From Streptococcus sp. bf_0095 (GTDB taxonomy: Bacteria > Bacillota > Bacilli > Lactobacillales > Streptococcaceae): DNA of 64,000 nt. Location of the stretch: NCBI RefSeq assembly GCF_004166885.1, contig NZ_RCYU01000002.1, positions 248,001 through 312,000 of the forward strand. The letters are read 5' to 3'. Numbering within the stretch: position 1 is the first letter of the stretch; every line of letters starts with the position of its first letter. Of the stretch, positions 8,801-16,455 are shown in pieces. The notes beneath the pieces are model-generated. The model saw only the letters and a list, made by a program, of their open reading frames with translations. It searched no databases and was not told the origin of the DNA. Made by a program: the position numbers and the translations under genes.

Positions 8801-9102
8801 GCTTGATGGATTACGTACCAGCCAAAGAACCAGATCGGGTGGTAGTCCCAATCTACAATCAAGCAGAGCAGAAAAAAGTAGAGCAGTCTCAGACTACTTT
8901 ACCAGCTTCTCCTAAAGTTGAAAAAGAATCTGGTGTCGTTCATCCACTTAGCTACCAAGTAGGACAAAGCTTCCAAGAAAGTCCAGCTAAGGCACAATTG
9001 CCACAAACTGGAGAAGACACAACCGCACACTTCATTCTTTCAGGCTTCTTGTTAGCCGTTAGCGGAGGCTTCCTCCTCTTGAAAAAGAAAGAAGTTGAGT
9101 AA
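5863..9102 (+). CDS. LPXTG-anchored M14 zinc carboxypeptidase
   Basis: A 1079-residue cell-wall protein. It has a signal peptide (cleavage after VAA near residue 32), a low-complexity Ala/Pro/Ser/Thr/Glu segment (about 33-125), and a peptidase M14 domain. Zinc ligands are visible as H333 and E336 in HADEQPG and H438 in YDIHGF; E520 in HTIEIPE is the probable general base. A long C-terminal region follows, then LPQTG (1046-1050), a hydrophobic stretch and KKKEVE. Sortase A should anchor it to peptidoglycan. Substrate is unknown; host or wall peptides are possible. AAGGAGG precedes the ATG. It is monocistronic and apparently CcpA-controlled. Confidence 0.92.
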   Translation: MHSSYKKRLYTNALSLSTAVLLAFLAQGQVAADTVETASPAAPVENVLKPQGTNASPATSTEANSPAPATEATASPAETAPTNPSSPVEASPTASDTTSPSAKPENTGTERAANAEPAISLSDSPVYMSEKGTLTDTVKDQAQAAGKISWTLDDKPLEEWKTWDMETGTLSKDPFITVEENKNGNDLDLTFTVKELFGEDLSLRSPNNIRRTYRNYIGEHTLVGTSSDLGLTIRKNLTFRPYKDFHTHEEMLASIEQTKAEAKTDRLVQLETLGKSAQGRDMKMGIISKDQASIDHYLSSTNPKALTKPSEMLAALKDKTLDYKLPVLVHNTHADEQPGIDIITGLFRTFATENQVTFKTTDEAGNVKNVTLDIPTLLNKFIFLFDFTENPDGDALNLRALANGLDPNRDASYQTNPEVRTVIQMINKWNPIALYDIHGFVKEFLIEPATPPHDPNFEYDLMSNLMLENARHMGRAGVANFKYDSYIIPKLDWGDGWDDSFSGYTGVYAVYHGILGHTIEIPESNQESYYAGRNAVLGGIDFLSQDPDKLLEMRLNFYLRGLNKIEDPKAENELVGPTGEVVGRVKNGRPKFFPDYYVIPMGLDKDNDAQEAFNMIDYFKRNGVLVKELKEDTGTYKKGDLVIDMAQAKRGYANHILYKGSNESAWAAMYAELLVNFPDMKGFKAEPVFKDGLFAGKLGEVTTTRATRTSEIDPKAPYYVIANTSASAVQAVNKAISQGKSVYLTDDGYIVDRDTFASLLPNYAIYGEALYKVPNGPTLKPLKIYSPNYHYDWTGVDAPAHTSLVLEKLGFQIVDTPDEADVIVLENNRFDASIFGKKPTLVIGGEAMQKLEKLGVLSGFDAEKLKGGSDYEGLMKAIIDDQDPLTSGYKKNALFYSNSGNWIEKVPSNFKTLMSIASSDYYIAGWWPKNEVLANKVMAISGELLGQPLFVYAGNPTNRQHPVHFFRWVTNAIFGSKLASLMDYVPAKEPDRVVVPIYNQAEQKKVEQSQTTLPASPKVEKESGVVHPLSYQVGQSFQESPAKAQLPQTGEDTTAHFILSGFLLAVSGGFLLLKKKEVE

Positions 9103-9233
9103 GATTTTAGACTAGCTATGAATCTCAAGTTCATCTTTTCATAGAAAATCAATTTTTCATATAAATAATCTAAGAAATTAGACAAAAGTTATAAAACTCG
9201 CTCTAGTATTTAGCAGTATTCAGTCTTATACTG

Positions 9234-9369
9234 AAACTTTCCGCCGTGAGAAAAGTGCTTGAAACATAACAGTTTCAAGCACTCGGGAGTTTTGAAACCT
9301 TAGGTTCAAAACTAAGTCATGGAACTTCTTCGAAGTTCGCTGACGTCCGTACTCACCTAAGGAAAGTTT
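9234..9369 (+). repeat. Structured intergenic repeat, copy 1 (136 nt)
   Basis: An outer stem AAACTTTCC/GGAAAGTTT (9234-9242, 9361-9369) continues as GTGAG/CTCAC. It encloses three hairpins: GTGCTTGAAAC/GTTTCAAGCAC (9255-9265, 9272-9282), a stem with one bulged A (9288-9299, 9303-9313), and GAACTTC/GAAGTTC (9322-9328, 9332-9338). The 136-nt length and all stems recur at 29475-29610 with compensatory changes. I do not recognise it as BOX, RUP or SPRITE. The functional strand is not known. Between the stop codon of the M14 gene (9102) and this element nothing else is visible. Confidence 0.85.
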
Positions 9370-9385
9370 CGAAAGATATATCTTC

Positions 9386-9417
9386 AAAAGAACCTTCGCA
9401 GACGCGAAGGTTCTTTT
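9386..9417. terminator. Bidirectional terminator between the M14 peptidase and GH13 genes
   Basis: A perfect 14-bp stem (9386-9399 with 9404-9417, loop AGAC) has T-tracts on both strands. It serves the plus-strand peptidase transcript and the minus-strand glucosidase gene ending at 9418. Confidence 0.85.
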
Positions 9418-11085
9418 CTATTCCACCAATTCCAACACAACCGTTTGGTAAGGAGTCAATTCTAGCACTTGGTCTCCTTCTTGGAACAACCCAGCTGTAT
9501 TATTTAAAACGACTGTTTTAATCGGAGCTGGCAACTCCAAGGTGGCCTGGCGATTTTGGAAATTGCTGACAACCAAGAGACGCTTGTCCCCACGGCGTTC
9601 AAAGGCGATGATGTTTTCACGGTCCCGATACGCTGGGATCATATCTCCGAATCGGATGGTATTTCCATAAAGGGGATGGCGATACAAGGCCGTCAACTGG
9701 CGATAGTAATTCAAAATAGAATCTGGATCTTTTTCCTGGTCTTCCACATTGATGGCAACATCTGGTTTGGGACTGATCAACCAGGCTGACCCATCGCTAA
9801 AGCCCAGACCTGGCTCTCTTGACCATTGCATGGGTGTTCGCGCATTGTCCCGGCTGTAGTTGGCAATCACTGCTAAGGCTTCTTCCTCACTCAAACCAGC
9901 TTCTTTAGCGACATGATAGCCATTGATGGTCGCGATATCATCAAAGTCCTCTACTGATTCAAAGACTTGGTTTTCCATTCCAATTTCTTGGCCTTGATAG
10001 ATAAACGGAATTCCCTTGCGCAAAACCTGAATAGTTCCCAGGGCTTTTTTACTGGTGTCGTTTACTGGACCTTCAGCAATATAATGGGACACCCCACGAG
10101 GCTCATCGTGGTTTTCAATGATCGTCGAGAGAACCCCAATGCTATCCGCGCGCTCATGCGCTTGGAAAATACTTTCCTTGAGTTCATCTGCTGTTGGAAG
10201 ACTATGGTCAAACCAGCCCTTTCCTTCCTGCCCTAAGCAGGTTTGTTTGAAATCAAAGATGGAAGAGAAGACGCCATCTTTTCCAATGAAGAAATGCAAC
10301 TCTTCGTCGGTTTCATTTAACACTTCCCCTACTGTGAAGGCATTGTACTTGGCGAAGGTTCGCTCATTTAACTCATGCAAGAAAGGTTCAATCGATTGGG
10401 CATTCACTAGAGACTCCGGTACTGGGACCAAGCCATTTTCGCGATCAGACGGAAGCGAACGCCATTCTAGATCTTTTTTGATATTGATAATAGCATCGAT
10501 CCTAAAGCCCGCAATTCCCTTGTCCAACCACCAGTTGATCATCTTGTAAATTTCTTCGCGCAAGACAGGATTTTGCCAATTAAGGTCTGGCTGATCCTTG
10601 TGAAAAGAATGGAGATAGTATTTGTTGGTGCCAGGAACTGGTTCCCAGACACTGCCTCCAAAGTAACTTTCCCAGTTGTTGGGTTCCTTGTCACTTTCGA
10701 TGAAATAAAAGTAATCTGCATAAGGGCCATCTGGATCTGATAGAGCTTTTTGGAACCACTCGTGATGACTGGAGCAGTGGTTAACCACCAAGTCCATAAT
10801 GATAGAAATGCCCCGCTTCTTACCTTCAGCAATTAGCTCCTCCATATCTTCCATAGTTCCAAAAATAGGATCAATGGCATAGTAGTCTGAAATATCATAG
10901 CCCTGGTCAATAAACGGACTCTTGTAAATAGGCGATAACCAGAGAATGTCAATTCCTAAGTTTTGAAGGTAATCGAGTTTCTTCGTGATTCCTTTCAAAT
11001 CCCCAACGCCATCACCATTGCTATCTTTAAAGCTTTTTGGGTAGATCTGATAAGCGACCTTCCCCTTCCACCAGTCTTTTTCCAT
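9418..11085 (-). CDS. GH13 alpha-glucosidase, oligo-1,6-glucosidase subfamily
   Basis: A 555-residue cytoplasmic glycoside hydrolase. QPDLN (165-169) marks the oligo-1,6-glucosidase subfamily; D197 in GFRIDAI is the nucleophile, E254 in VGEVLNE the acid/base, and ENHDEPRG carries the third carboxylate. The residue after the nucleophile is Ala (A198). In this subfamily Val there goes with alpha-1,6 specificity and Ala or Thr with alpha-1,4, so maltase-like activity is more likely than DexB. It lies 67 bp downstream of msmK, separated by a hairpin, suggesting hydrolysis of sugars imported by MsmK-powered transporters. Confidence 0.85.
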   Translation of the reverse strand: MEKDWWKGKVAYQIYPKSFKDSNGDGVGDLKGITKKLDYLQNLGIDILWLSPIYKSPFIDQGYDISDYYAIDPIFGTMEDMEELIAEGKKRGISIIMDLVVNHCSSHHEWFQKALSDPDGPYADYFYFIESDKEPNNWESYFGGSVWEPVPGTNKYYLHSFHKDQPDLNWQNPVLREEIYKMINWWLDKGIAGFRIDAIINIKKDLEWRSLPSDRENGLVPVPESLVNAQSIEPFLHELNERTFAKYNAFTVGEVLNETDEELHFFIGKDGVFSSIFDFKQTCLGQEGKGWFDHSLPTADELKESIFQAHERADSIGVLSTIIENHDEPRGVSHYIAEGPVNDTSKKALGTIQVLRKGIPFIYQGQEIGMENQVFESVEDFDDIATINGYHVAKEAGLSEEEALAVIANYSRDNARTPMQWSREPGLGFSDGSAWLISPKPDVAINVEDQEKDPDSILNYYRQLTALYRHPLYGNTIRFGDMIPAYRDRENIIAFERRGDKRLLVVSNFQNRQATLELPAPIKTVVLNNTAGLFQEGDQVLELTPYQTVVLELVE

Positions 11086-11106
11086 GTTTTGTCTCCTTAA
11101 AATGAA

Positions 11107-11135
11107 AGAGACTGAGACATATCGTCTTAGTCTCT
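11107..11135 (-). terminator. Hairpin between msmK and the alpha-glucosidase gene
   Basis: A 12-bp stem with one G-T pair (11107-11118, 11124-11135) is followed on the minus strand by TTTCATTTT. It probably reduces read-through from msmK into the glucosidase gene. Confidence 0.65.
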
Positions 11136-11151
11136 ACAGTGTCAGTAGGTA

Positions 11152-12282
11152 TTAGTATACTGTTTTTTCAGTTTCTTTGTCGAAGAAGTGAGCTTTGTTC
11201 AAGTCAAATCCAAGTTCGATGGTTTCACCAGTTCCAAGGTAGTCACGTGCATCTACTTTAGCGATGAATTCGTTGTCACCAACTTGGCAGTACAAGTGAG
11301 ATTCTGAACCAAGCAACTCAGATACAGAGATGGTTGCTTTCACGACTGATTCTGGGAATGTTTCAAGGAAAGCAGCTTCTGTATTCACGTCTTCTGGACG
11401 GATACCAAAGATCAATTCTTTACCATCATAGCCTTTTTCTTTCAAGACTTTCAAAGCACCTTCTGGAACTTTCAAGTTCAATCCATTGGCAACGATGTGT
11501 CCACCTTCCAATTTCACGTTAATGAAGTTCATGGCAGGGCTTCCGATGAATCCAGCTACGAATTTATTCACAGGGTTCTTATACACTTCTTGCGGAGTAC
11601 CGATTTGTTCTACACGTCCGATAGTACCTGTACCAGCTGGGTTTTTAGTAGCAGACATAATAACGATACGGTCAGCAAGTGTCATCGCTTCTGTTTGGTC
11701 GTGGGTTACGTAGATTGTTGTAGCTCCGATACGACGGTGGATTTTCGCAATTTCAGCACGCATGGATACACGAAGTTTAGCATCCAAGTTTGACAAAGGT
11801 TCGTCCATCAAGAACACTTTTGCATCACGGACAATGGCACGACCCATGGCCACACGTTGACGTTGACCACCAGAAAGGTCAGCTGGTTTACGATCCAAGA
11901 ATTCTTTCAAGCCAAGGATTTCAGCTGCTTCTTGTACACGTTTGTCGATATCTTCCTTGCTATATTTACGCAATTTCAAACCAAATGCCATGTTATCGTA
12001 CACAGTCATGTGTGGGTAAAGAGCGTAGTTTTGGAATACCATGGCGATGTCACGGTCTTTAGGTGCCACGTTGTTTACAACGACACCATCGATCGAACAT
12101 TCACCTTCTGTGATATCTTCAAGACCAGCGATCATACGAAGAGTTGTTGATTTACCACATCCTGAAGGACCTACGAAAACGATAAACTCTTTGTCTTTGA
12201 TGTCCAAGTTGAAGTCTTCAACTGAGTAGTGTTCGCTGTTTGGATATTTTTTGTAAATATTTTTAAGATTTAATTCTACCAT
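11152..12282 (-). CDS. msmK: Sugar ABC transporter ATPase MsmK
   Basis: A 376-residue ATPase of the UgpC/MalK type. Walker A GPSGCGKST (38-46), signature LSGGQ (136-140), Walker B VFLMDEP (156-162), and a C-terminal TOBE/regulatory domain from about 240. In streptococci one MsmK energises several oligosaccharide importers encoded elsewhere, which fits its isolation here from any permease or binding-protein gene. AAGGAG (12291-12296) precedes ATG 12282. A cre-like sequence lies in its promoter region. Confidence 0.93.
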   Translation of the reverse strand: MVELNLKNIYKKYPNSEHYSVEDFNLDIKDKEFIVFVGPSGCGKSTTLRMIAGLEDITEGECSIDGVVVNNVAPKDRDIAMVFQNYALYPHMTVYDNMAFGLKLRKYSKEDIDKRVQEAAEILGLKEFLDRKPADLSGGQRQRVAMGRAIVRDAKVFLMDEPLSNLDAKLRVSMRAEIAKIHRRIGATTIYVTHDQTEAMTLADRIVIMSATKNPAGTGTIGRVEQIGTPQEVYKNPVNKFVAGFIGSPAMNFINVKLEGGHIVANGLNLKVPEGALKVLKEKGYDGKELIFGIRPEDVNTEAAFLETFPESVVKATISVSELLGSESHLYCQVGDNEFIAKVDARDYLGTGETIELGFDLNKAHFFDKETEKTVY

Positions 12283-12318
12283 GATGGTACTCCTTTGATT
12301 TTTATAGTTCTATTGTAA

Positions 12319-12334
12319 ATGAAAACGTTTTACA
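12319..12334 (-). promoter_or_regulatory. cre-like palindrome upstream of msmK
   Basis: ATGAAAACGTTTTAC (12319-12333) matches WTGNAANCGNWNNCW with one mismatch at the conserved C. It is nested in the dyad TTGTAAA/TTTACAA. It sits about 37 bp before the msmK start, overlapping the likely core promoter (TACAAT on the minus strand), so CcpA control is plausible. Confidence 0.55.
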
Positions 12335-12348
12335 AATCTATGGCAAGT

Positions 12349-12392
12349 CTCACAAAAAAGAAAAAGAGTTTTGTGCAACTTGCACAAAACTC
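12349..12392 (-). terminator. Terminator of the PucR-type regulator gene
   Basis: A perfect 13-bp inverted repeat, GAGTTTTGTGCAA (12366-12378) with its complement at 12380-12392 and a single-base spacer, is followed on the minus strand by TTTTTCTTTTTT. Strong intrinsic terminator. Confidence 0.9.
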
Positions 12393-12406
12393 TGGATTGA
12401 TTCCGT

Positions 12407-13267
12407 TTAAATCACATCTTGTAAGACCAAATGATAGCACAGGGCTAGATCTGTCAGATTTTTCAACTGAAGACCCGTCAACTCCTCCCACTTGTCAATC
12501 TTGTATTGGAGCGAATTGCGGTGGAGATAGAGTTGTTGGGCGGCCTTGGTTACGACTGCCCCATTGTCCCAAAGAGCAACAATGATGTCTTGCAATTGAT
12601 CTTGACTTTCAATCAACTGATGCAAGCTTGCTTTGATCGGGGTGAGATCCAGATCTGCCTGCTCGATTCCCCACAGATAGAGTTGAGAAAAGCGATAGAC
12701 ACCTTGATGGCCCTCTCGAATCCAAGCTCGAAAGACCGCCTGTTCTGCTCGGATGACAGCAGACACTTTCCCGTCTTTAGACTCGGTCCATACTTGCCCG
12801 ACCAAGATAGATAAACGAATATTGAAGTCATACTCCATGGCAGAGACAGTATCTTTTAAGATATCGGCCACAGGTAAAGACTGGTCTTGGTCCAGAATGA
12901 GCACATAGTCCTGCCCACTCAGTTGCAAGGTTGCTCGGAAATTGGGTAAGAGTGTCTGCATCATCTCTAGCCAAGAAGCCGTTCCTTCCGCTGTCGAGTG
13001 CGAGAGGTGGCAATAGACAAGTTGCATTTTTTTGATGACTTGAGGGGCTTCTCCCTTACCATCAATCAAGTATTGGTACCAAGGATTGGGGTCAAAATCT
13101 TCCTCACTGCCCAACCAAGCAATCAATTGCTTTTCTCTCTCGGTCAGCTCTTCTTCCTTCAGTAGCAACCATTGCTGGGCCTGCAGAGGAATGGCTACAT
13201 AACCAGCTGGTGGATTGGGGTGATCCGTCACCTCTGCCTGAGGGAACCACTCTCTGATATTTTTCAC
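12407..13267 (-). CDS. PucR-family transcriptional regulator
   Basis: A 286-residue protein. The last 60 residues (LWDNGAVVTKAAQQLYLHRNSLQYKIDKWEEL, given here only as a location near 225-256) form the PucR C-terminal helix-turn-helix; the rest resembles a degenerate GGDEF-like and sensor region without a recognisable ligand pocket. The start is taken as GTG 13267, sharing one base with the mrnC stop codon, because GAAGGA lies 8 nt upstream and homology is lost further upstream. Its position immediately before msmK suggests it regulates carbohydrate uptake; this is inference. Confidence 0.75.
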   Translation of the reverse strand: MKNIREWFPQAEVTDHPNPPAGYVAIPLQAQQWLLLKEEELTEREKQLIAWLGSEEDFDPNPWYQYLIDGKGEAPQVIKKMQLVYCHLSHSTAEGTASWLEMMQTLLPNFRATLQLSGQDYVLILDQDQSLPVADILKDTVSAMEYDFNIRLSILVGQVWTESKDGKVSAVIRAEQAVFRAWIREGHQGVYRFSQLYLWGIEQADLDLTPIKASLHQLIESQDQLQDIIVALWDNGAVVTKAAQQLYLHRNSLQYKIDKWEELTGLQLKNLTDLALCYHLVLQDVI

Positions 13268-13662
13268 TATTTTGTTCCTTCTTCCACTTTTTGGATACAC
13301 CAAGCTACTAATTCCTCTAAGCGACTGATTTCATCTGTCAGATGCAGGTAACCCATGACCGCTTCAAAACCTGTCGACATGCGATAGGTCACGACATCCG
13401 CATTTTTGGCCTTGGTATGGCTATTGGTATTGCGACCGCGCTTATAGATCTCGACTTCTTTCTCTGTCAAAAGCTCTTCTTCTAACATCATCGCAATCAG
13501 ATTAGCCTGGGCTTTGGCAGAGACGTAGCGGGTAGCTGCCTGATGAAGTTTATTGGGCTTGGTCATCCCTTGAAAAATTAGGTGCTTGCGAATATACATA
13601 GAATAAACCGCATCTCCCTCAAAGGCCAGGGCAATCCCATTGATTAGATTGACATCAATCAC
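13267..13662 (-). CDS. mrnC: Mini-ribonuclease III
   Basis: A 131-residue protein consisting only of an RNase III catalytic domain, without a double-stranded RNA-binding domain. It starts [19 protein letters not shown], where E and D are metal ligands, and has a [17 protein letters not shown] helix with the second acidic pair. Mini-III matures 23S rRNA ends in Firmicutes. It overlaps cysS by 8 bp upstream and the PucR gene by 1 bp downstream, so it belongs to the cysS transcript. Confidence 0.95.
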   Translation of the reverse strand: MIDVNLINGIALAFEGDAVYSMYIRKHLIFQGMTKPNKLHQAATRYVSAKAQANLIAMMLEEELLTEKEVEIYKRGRNTNSHTKAKNADVVTYRMSTGFEAVMGYLHLTDEISRLEELVAWCIQKVEEGTK

Positions 13663-14998
13663 GTGTCCACCTTACACCTTCTTTTGTATCCAAGAGCTTG
13701 ATTCCTTGTGCAGCCAATTCATCGCGAATCGCATCTGCTTTCGCAAAGTTTTTCTTAGCCCGCGCTTCCTGACGTTCAGCGATCAAGGCTTCAATATCTG
13801 CATCCAAGACTTCTTCGACAAAGACCAGTCCAAAGACTTCCAACATCTTGGTCAAGGCATCTTTGACGTCTTGATTATAGTGACCTGAATTGATCCATTT
13901 GGCCAATTCAAAGACGACAGTGATACCGTTCGCTGCATTGATATCTTCATCCATCGCCACAATAAACTTGTCCACAAAGCCTTGCAAGTCTGCTGGATCC
14001 ACTTCTCCTGTGAACGGTTGCTCATAGGTATTTTTCAAATACTTGAGGTTGGTCTCCGCATCGCGCACCGCTTTTTCTGTGAAGTTAATGGGCTTGCGGT
14101 AGTGCTGGGTCGCAAAGAAGAAGCGAAGGACTTGGCCATCGATGGTCTTCAATGCATCATGCACAGTGATAAAGTTGCCTAAGGACTTGGACATCTTGAC
14201 ATTGTCGATATTGACAAAGCCATTATGCATCCAGTAGTTGGCAAAGGTCTTGCCCGTTTTAGCTTCAGACTGAGCAATTTCGTTGGTATGATGTGGAAAC
14301 TCAAGGTCGGCTCCACCACCGTGGATATCAATAGTATCCCCTAAAATCCCCGTTGACATGACCGAACACTCGATGTGCCAACCCGGACGACCAGGTCCCC
14401 AAGGGCTATCCCAAGAAATCTCTCCTGGTTTGGCAGCCTTCCAAAGGGCAAAGTCGACTGGATTTTCCTTGCGAGCAGTTTCCTCATCTGTCCGACCTGA
14501 AGCGCCTAGCTCCAAGTCTTCCAAGGTTTTATTGGCTAATTTTGCATAGTTGTGGGATTTTTCCACACGGAAATAAACATCGCCTTGGCTCTCGTAGGCA
14601 TAGCCTTTTTCGATCAAGTCAGCGACAAAACGAATGATGTCATCCATAAACTCGACCACACGAGGGTGGCGGGTTGCAGGTTTCACACCGAGAGCCGTTA
14701 CATCCTTACGAAAGGCCGCAATGTACTTGTCTGCCACTTCCTGAGGACTAATGCCTTCTTCTTTGGCGCGGTTGATAATCTTATCATCCACATCTGTAAA
14801 GTTGGAAATGTAGTTAACCTCGTAGCCACGATACTCAAAATAGCGACGAATTGTGTCAAAGGCTACCGTTGAACGGGCATTCCCCACGTGGATATAGTTG
14901 TAAACAGTTGGTCCACAGACATACATGCGAACCTTTCCTTCTTCGATTGGGACAAATTCTCGCAAATCACGAGACATGGTGTCATAAATTTTAATCAT
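13655..14998 (-). CDS. cysS: Cysteinyl-tRNA synthetase
   Basis: A 447-residue class I synthetase with HIGH-type motif HVGNA (near 39), zinc-binding Cys/His residues (C in VCGPTVYN, the HIECSVM region), and KMSKS (near 267). It charges tRNA-Cys. ATG 14998 is chosen over GTG 15007 because GGGAG lies 8 nt upstream and the family begins MIKIYDT. It lies downstream of cysE, so cysteine synthesis and use are grouped. Confidence 0.95.
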   Translation of the reverse strand: MIKIYDTMSRDLREFVPIEEGKVRMYVCGPTVYNYIHVGNARSTVAFDTIRRYFEYRGYEVNYISNFTDVDDKIINRAKEEGISPQEVADKYIAAFRKDVTALGVKPATRHPRVVEFMDDIIRFVADLIEKGYAYESQGDVYFRVEKSHNYAKLANKTLEDLELGASGRTDEETARKENPVDFALWKAAKPGEISWDSPWGPGRPGWHIECSVMSTGILGDTIDIHGGGADLEFPHHTNEIAQSEAKTGKTFANYWMHNGFVNIDNVKMSKSLGNFITVHDALKTIDGQVLRFFFATQHYRKPINFTEKAVRDAETNLKYLKNTYEQPFTGEVDPADLQGFVDKFIVAMDEDINAANGITVVFELAKWINSGHYNQDVKDALTKMLEVFGLVFVEEVLDADIEALIAERQEARAKKNFAKADAIRDELAAQGIKLLDTKEGVRWTRD

Positions 14999-15015
14999 GC
15001 GGTCCACTCCCTTCT

Positions 15016-15537
15016 CTATTTCTGACTTTTTCGGCTGAAAACCAGCTCTGCAAAAGGGCCAAATTGTCTGAGGCTATCCAGTTGGTAAAAGCGCTGCCCT
15101 TCCTCTTGGGTAAAGAGGGGAACCCCCCTTCCTAGGATAAGGGGCGCTATCTGAATAATGAGGTGGTCGAAAAGATCCGCATCCAAGAGCGGTCCTACCA
15201 AGGAATTACCACCAATCACGAAGACATTTTTGCCTTTGTCAATCTGGCGAACAAAGTCCACCACATCCCCAGCTACTGGCTGGTAATTGCTGACAGGCAG
15301 GTGCCTATCATGCGTAAAGACATAGTTTTCCGTAGCTTGATAAAAACTTTCTACATCTTGCAAATCTTGGATTTCCTCAAAGGTCCGCTTACCCATGATG
15401 GTGATATCCATTTGCCTGTAAAAGTCATCATAGCCTGTATCCTCTATAGAAGCAAGCTGATGCAGCCAGTCTATCCTGTGCTGGCTGTCTGCCAAGTAGC
15501 CATCCATGGTGATACAGCCGTAAAAATAAACTGCCAT
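15016..15537 (-). CDS. RibD C-terminal / dihydrofolate-reductase-like protein
   Basis: A 173-residue single-domain protein. MAVYFYGCITMDGYLA at the N terminus, IMGKRTFEEI near residue 50 and VFVIGGNSLVGPLL near residue 105 are hallmarks of the RibD_C/DHFR-like fold, with the GG loop binding NADPH. It is too divergent from FolA to be the housekeeping dihydrofolate reductase. It sits 17 bp upstream of cysS in the same direction. Substrate unknown. Confidence 0.8.
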   Translation of the reverse strand: MAVYFYGCITMDGYLADSQHRIDWLHQLASIEDTGYDDFYRQMDITIMGKRTFEEIQDLQDVESFYQATENYVFTHDRHLPVSNYQPVAGDVVDFVRQIDKGKNVFVIGGNSLVGPLLDADLFDHLIIQIAPLILGRGVPLFTQEEGQRFYQLDSLRQFGPFAELVFSRKSQK

Positions 15538-15545
15538 TCTTGTAG

Positions 15546-15786
15546 TTACCTTTCTAGTTCCTTTGCTATTGTCAAAGCGATAGTGAAAAAAGTCATGGCA
15601 TCAGCTGTCCGCTCTTCATGGCGGGCACCCCAGGTTCGGTTATGATGATCTACATAGTCAGCTGTGTAGAAGAACTGATAGACTTTACTCTTGCGAAATT
15701 GACTCCAAGCCTTCTTTCAGTTCAAGGACTACCTGGTTCAAAATAGCATCTGGTAAATCTGACAGGTCGGTTCCTCCTGTCAGATT
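15546..15786 (-). pseudogene. Decayed ORF between cysE and the RibD-like gene
   Basis: Two coding-looking stretches lie in different frames. The first (15685-15786) reads TDLSDLPDAILNQVVLELKEG and stops; the second (15546 to about 15710) reads WSQFRKSKVYQFFYTADYV, then DHHNRTWGARHEERTAD, and ends ALTIAKELER. Joined with a frameshift near 15705 they would give about 80 residues. No start codon survives, since a stop lies directly upstream of the first piece. I do not recognise the family. Confidence 0.45.
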
Positions 15787-15787
15787 T
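15755..15787 (-). repeat. 12-bp perfect inverted repeat after cysE
   Basis: AAATCTGACAGG (15755-15766) and CCTGTCAGATTT (15776-15787) pair perfectly across a 9-nt loop, 27 bp downstream of the cysE stop. There is no T-tract on either strand, so it may stabilise the cysE 3' end rather than terminate. Confidence 0.65.
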
Positions 15788-15813
15788 CACTTCGATAACT
15801 TTTCCAACCTTTT

Positions 15814-16431
15814 CTAAAGACTTGAAGAATGGTGACTAGCTTCCTTGGCGTGCTCCATCTTATTCACGTAGTATTCGCGTTTTTCTTCTTCTTGGTGAAT
15901 GATTGGCTCATCCTTTTTGCCGTGAACCCGAACAATCTTGGCAGGGACTCCGACAACGGTCACATCACTCGGTACATCGGAGACCACAACCGCTCCTGCT
16001 CCTACTTTGGCCTTGGCTCCAATCTCAATTGGGCCGATGACCTGGGCATGAGCGGAGACCAAGGCTCCTTCACGGACCGTTGGATGGCGTTTGCCGATAT
16101 CCTTCCCAGTTCCTCCAAGGGTCACCCCGTGGTAGAGCATGGCTCCTTTTTCAACAATAGCCGTTTCCCCGATGACAAGGCCTGCTCCATGGTCGATAAA
16201 GACACCTGAAGCAATGGTCGCACCTGGATGGATCTCAATCTGGGTCCAAAAACGCCAGAACTGACTATGCATCCGCGCCAAGAGCTTAAAACCATGATTC
16301 CACAAAAAGTGAGAAACACGGTGAGCAGCTAGAGCTTTTACCCCAGGATAGGTCAAGAGGACTTCCAGCGAGGTACGTGCTGCTGGGTCATTTTCTTTTA
16401 CAATATCAATGGTTTCACGCCACCATCCCAT
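15814..16431 (-). CDS. cysE: Serine O-acetyltransferase
   Basis: A 205-residue enzyme converting serine and acetyl-CoA to O-acetylserine, the first step of cysteine synthesis. An N-terminal helical domain (WWRETIDIVKENDPAA) is followed by a left-handed beta-helix of hexapeptide repeats (HPGATIASGVFIDHGAG onward) with active-site H and D. The last 30 residues are a charged tail ending ASHHSSSL. It follows pnp by 24 bp, matching the pnp-cysE order common in streptococci. Confidence 0.95.
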   Translation of the reverse strand: MGWWRETIDIVKENDPAARTSLEVLLTYPGVKALAAHRVSHFLWNHGFKLLARMHSQFWRFWTQIEIHPGATIASGVFIDHGAGLVIGETAIVEKGAMLYHGVTLGGTGKDIGKRHPTVREGALVSAHAQVIGPIEIGAKAKVGAGAVVVSDVPSDVTVVGVPAKIVRVHGKKDEPIIHQEEEKREYYVNKMEHAKEASHHSSSL

Positions 16432-16455
16432 ACCGTGCTCCTTTCTTTTGATTGC

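Noticed and set aside
9234-9369. Identification of the 136-nt element as a BOX repeat
   Set aside because: It shares only a short CGCTGACGT-like string with BOX; the boxA/boxC ends and their order are absent.
15163-15645. 160-codon plus-strand open frame across the RibD-like gene
   Set aside because: It is antisense to a gene with clear family motifs and its own composition is not protein-like; a frame shadow.
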